Source: Actinomycetota bacterium (GTDB taxonomy: Bacteria; Actinomycetota; Thermoleophilia; Gaiellales; Gaiellaceae). Taken from it: a DNA stretch of 6,362 nt. Under the pieces are notes generated by a model, which worked only from the letters and a program-made list of their open reading frames with translations, did no database searches and was not told the origin of the DNA. Of the stretch, positions 5,171 through 6,362 are shown in pieces. The translations under genes and the position numbers were made by a program. Position 1 is the first letter of the stretch; each line of letters begins with the position of its first letter. Where the stretch lies: NCBI GenBank assembly GCA_003162235.1, contig PMMN01000037.1:11852-18213 (forward strand). Reading direction: 5' to 3'.

Positions 5171-5329
5171 ATGAAAGCCTCGGTGAGAAATAACGGGCAC
5201 ACGCACAGGCAGGTCACGATCCGCGTCCTCGGCAAGCGCGAAGGCGTGCCCTATGAGGTCGAGCGGACGCTCTGCGTCGACTGCCACGAAGTAATCTCCG
5301 AACGACCGCTGCGACGAGCGGCAGCCTGA
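5171..5329 (+). CDS. Small CxxC protein (52 residues), function unknown
   Basis: A 52-residue basic protein I cannot place in a named family. Residues 13-33 (RQVTIRVLGKREGVPYEVERT) read as a beta hairpin. They lead into CVDCHE at 35-40 and a C-terminal ERPLRRAAA. One CxxC knuckle plus His39 and upstream His10/His12 could bind one zinc, or two chains could share a four-Cys site. CxxCH is also the haem c motif, but there is no signal peptide, so zinc is more likely. Start choice rests on the purine-rich site at 5161-5168. It is divergent from the GAF gene, 159 bp start to start, so shared regulation is possible. Clean beta-strand pattern and codon use argue that it is real. Confidence 0.6.
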   Translation: MKASVRNNGHTHRQVTIRVLGKREGVPYEVERTLCVDCHEVISERPLRRAAA

Positions 5330-5446
5330 GGGCTCGTTCGCCAAGAAGGCGCTCGGCTGATCGGTCGTGATCTTCCTTGCACTCAGACGCGCCGAATCGC
5401 GCTGCGATCGCACACCGGTCGTACGCCCGAGGAGAGCTACGGGCTT

Positions 5447-5609
5447 TAAGGCCCGATCCCGGTGGGCCTGCACGCCCGACGCGGCCGATCCGCGGCGTCA
5501 GCAACCGTAGAACTGCTCAACGCACTACCAGTGCGTCTTTACAGCCCTTCGGCCACTGGCATCCACGGCCTGACCGCCTCGGTCACACATCCCTACCGGA
5601 TAGGCCCTA
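5447..5609 (-). repeat. Long imperfect palindromic repeat, copy 2 (about 163 bp), inverted relative to copy 1
   Basis: The right end GATAGGCCC (5599-5607) is identical to the copy 1 end; the left end GGCCCGATC (5450-5458) matches its complement at 7 of 9. TA occurs at 5447-5448 and 5608-5609. The centre is CGCACT (5521-5526) ACC AGTGCG (5530-5535). Flanking it, on the minus strand, GGGCTG (5547-5542) pairs with CAGTTC (5515-5510), equivalent to GGGCCG/CGGTCT in copy 1. The copy occupies the half of the 5330-5619 gap next to the thioesterase. In the other half, 5330-5446, I see no gene, RNA or repeat. Confidence 0.8.
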
Positions 5610-5613
5610 GAGT
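5601..5613 (+). promoter_or_regulatory. Putative -10 region for a leaderless thioesterase mRNA
   Basis: TAGGCC (5601-5606), C, TAGAGT (5608-5613). TAGAGT fits TANNNT and is followed by exactly 6 nt and then GTG 5620, so transcription would begin at the start codon. Its first TA borders palindrome copy 2. No -35 box is recognised. Confidence 0.5.
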
Positions 5614-5619
5614 TCTCGC

Positions 5620-6045
5620 GTGCCCCCATTCCACTTCTTCACCGAGATCACGGTCCGCTTCGCCGAGACGGACGCCGGCGGAATAGCGCATCACTCCGCC
5701 TACCTGATTTGGTTCGAGGTCGCACGAGTCGCCTACTTGGCCGAGTACGCCGGCGGCTATCAGAAGCTCCGCGAGCAGGGAATCGAATCGCCGGTCGTCG
5801 AGGCCAGTGTGCGCTACCTCTCGCCGGCGCGCTTCGACGAGAAGCTGCGCGTATATGTACGCATCTCCGACCTCCGTGGTGCCCGCTTCCGCTGCCAGTA
5901 CATGGTTGAGCGCGATGGCGAGCGTCTGGCGGAGGGCTCGAGTCTGCACGCCCTGGTCGATTCGCGCACGTTTCGGCCGGCGCGCATGCCAGCATGGCTG
6001 AACGAGGCGATCAAGCAAGCCGAGTCGAAAGGACGAACGCGATGA
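5620..6045 (+). CDS. Acyl-CoA thioesterase, 4-hydroxybenzoyl-CoA thioesterase/YbgC type
   Basis: A 141-residue single-domain hotdog protein of normal family length. The N-terminal signature VRFAETDAGGIAHHSAYLIWFEVAR (12-36) is diagnostic: Asp18 is the catalytic acidic residue of the 4HBT/YbgC class, followed by the helix with Tyr28 and Trp31-Phe-Glu33. The central strands EASVRYLSPARFDEKLRVYVRI (61-82) and FRCQYMVERDGERLAEGSSLHALVD complete the fold. It should hydrolyse an acyl-CoA thioester in the cytosol as a tetramer; the chain-length or aryl specificity is not readable. GTG 5620 is chosen because it starts just before the first conserved strand and sits 6 nt behind TAGAGT. It overlaps the next gene by 4 nt (ATGA), indicating translational coupling. 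Confidence 0.92.
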   Translation: MPPFHFFTEITVRFAETDAGGIAHHSAYLIWFEVARVAYLAEYAGGYQKLREQGIESPVVEASVRYLSPARFDEKLRVYVRISDLRGARFRCQYMVERDGERLAEGSSLHALVDSRTFRPARMPAWLNEAIKQAESKGRTR

Positions 6046-6362
6046 ACTGCCCCGCGTGTGGTCGCGCGCTGACGACGATGACGGCCGGTCCGATAACCGT
6101 CGATGTCTGCTCCGGTGGCTGCGCCGGGATCTGGTTCGATGACTTCGAGCTGAAGAAAGTCGACGAGCAGAGCGACTCGGCGGGCTCGGCACTGCTCGAG
6201 CTACCGCGTGACCCCTCCGTCTCCATCGACCCCGAGCGGCTCCGGACCTGCCCCAAGTGTGGGCCCGAGGTGACGATGATGCGCCACTTCACGAGCATCA
6301 CCCGCAAGGTGACGATCGACGAGTGCCCGAACTGCGGTGGCGTCTGGCTCGATGCGGGCGAG
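6042..6362 (+). CDS. Double zf-TFIIB zinc-ribbon protein, 3' end cut by window edge
   Basis: 107 codons without a stop. Two zinc-ribbon units are visible. The first is MNCPACG, then CSGGCAGIWFDDFEL (CPxC plus CxxxC, residues 3-37). The second is CPKCG near residues 70-74 and DECPNCGGVWLDAGE at 93-107. The CPxC...CPxCGGxWLDxGE pattern is that of zf-TFIIB (COG3809) proteins, small zinc-binding proteins of unsettled function often found singly or in pairs. In the first unit the usual CPxCGG is CSGGC. Between the ribbons lies an acidic linker. ATG 6042 overlaps the thioesterase stop; AAAGGA about 8 nt upstream may act as a ribosome site. Coupling to the thioesterase suggests a shared transcript but not a shared pathway. 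Confidence 0.88.
   Translation, partial: MNCPACGRALTTMTAGPITVDVCSGGCAGIWFDDFELKKVDEQSDSAGSALLELPRDPSVSIDPERLRTCPKCGPEVTMMRHFTSITRKVTIDECPNCGGVWLDAGE

Noticed and set aside
5273..5287. CxxCH in the small protein as a cytochrome c haem site
   Set aside because: No signal peptide or membrane anchor and no cytochrome maturation context; a zinc knuckle is more likely.
5521..5541. CGCACT-ACC-AGTGCG followed by TCTTT as an intrinsic terminator
   Set aside because: The same hairpin forms the centre of both long palindromes, and in copy 1 no T-tract follows it, so it is better explained as the repeat core.
5377..5686. Two overlapping plus-strand frames upstream of and into the thioesterase
   Set aside because: They run through palindrome copy 2. 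Differences between the repeat copies do not favour third codon positions in either frame, and no ribosome site or domain is visible.

Overview
The window looks like a chromosomal segment of a high-GC bacterium, most likely an actinobacterium and perhaps a deep-branching lineage such as Thermoleophilia (inference). Reasons: strong G/C preference at third codon positions; an acetyltransferase of the actinobacterial DUF4081 + GNAT type; and several start codons about 6 nt behind a TANNNT box, the layout of leaderless transcripts. No taxonomic marker is present. I find no rRNA, tRNA, CRISPR array or transposase.

Layout. (1) 1-1801, minus strand: a GNAT acetyltransferase, a histidine-phosphatase-superfamily protein and the N-terminal 86 codons of tRNA(Ile)-lysidine synthetase (tilS), running off the left edge. 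(2) 1931-2857, plus strand: a diacylglycerol-kinase-family lipid kinase, divergent from the GNAT gene. It meets a small minus-strand coiled-coil gene tail to tail, both stops lying in one CTAG. (3) 2854-5011, minus strand: coiled-coil protein, L,D-transpeptidase with an SH3-like domain, and a stand-alone GAF-domain protein. (4) 5171-6362, plus strand: a 52-residue CxxC protein, a hotdog-fold acyl-CoA thioesterase, and a double zf-TFIIB zinc-ribbon protein overlapping it by ATGA and cut by the right edge.

The most notable content is intergenic. About 165 bp upstream of the transpeptidase (4067-4232) and about 163 bp upstream of the thioesterase (5447-5609, opposite orientation) are copies of one imperfect palindrome, roughly three-quarters identical by hand alignment. 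Each folds symmetrically around a CGCACT-N3-AGTGCG hairpin, carries GGGCCTATC/GATAGGCCC-type ends (one end degenerate in the second copy) and has TA at or next to both ends. A third, internally deleted version (1837-1885) keeps only the ends and lies between the divergent GNAT and lipid-kinase genes. At least one paired position changes from C-G to T-A between the long copies. This resembles a mobile palindromic (MITE/ERIC-like) family or a structured RNA; I do not recognise it as a named family. Its ends abut or form the presumed -10 boxes of the adjoining genes, so it may help drive them.

The genes share no obvious pathway. They cover tRNA modification, lipid phosphorylation, cell-wall cross-linking, acyl-CoA hydrolysis and probable signalling or metal-binding proteins. 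The link between regions is the shared palindromic repeat and the recurring leaderless promoter architecture.
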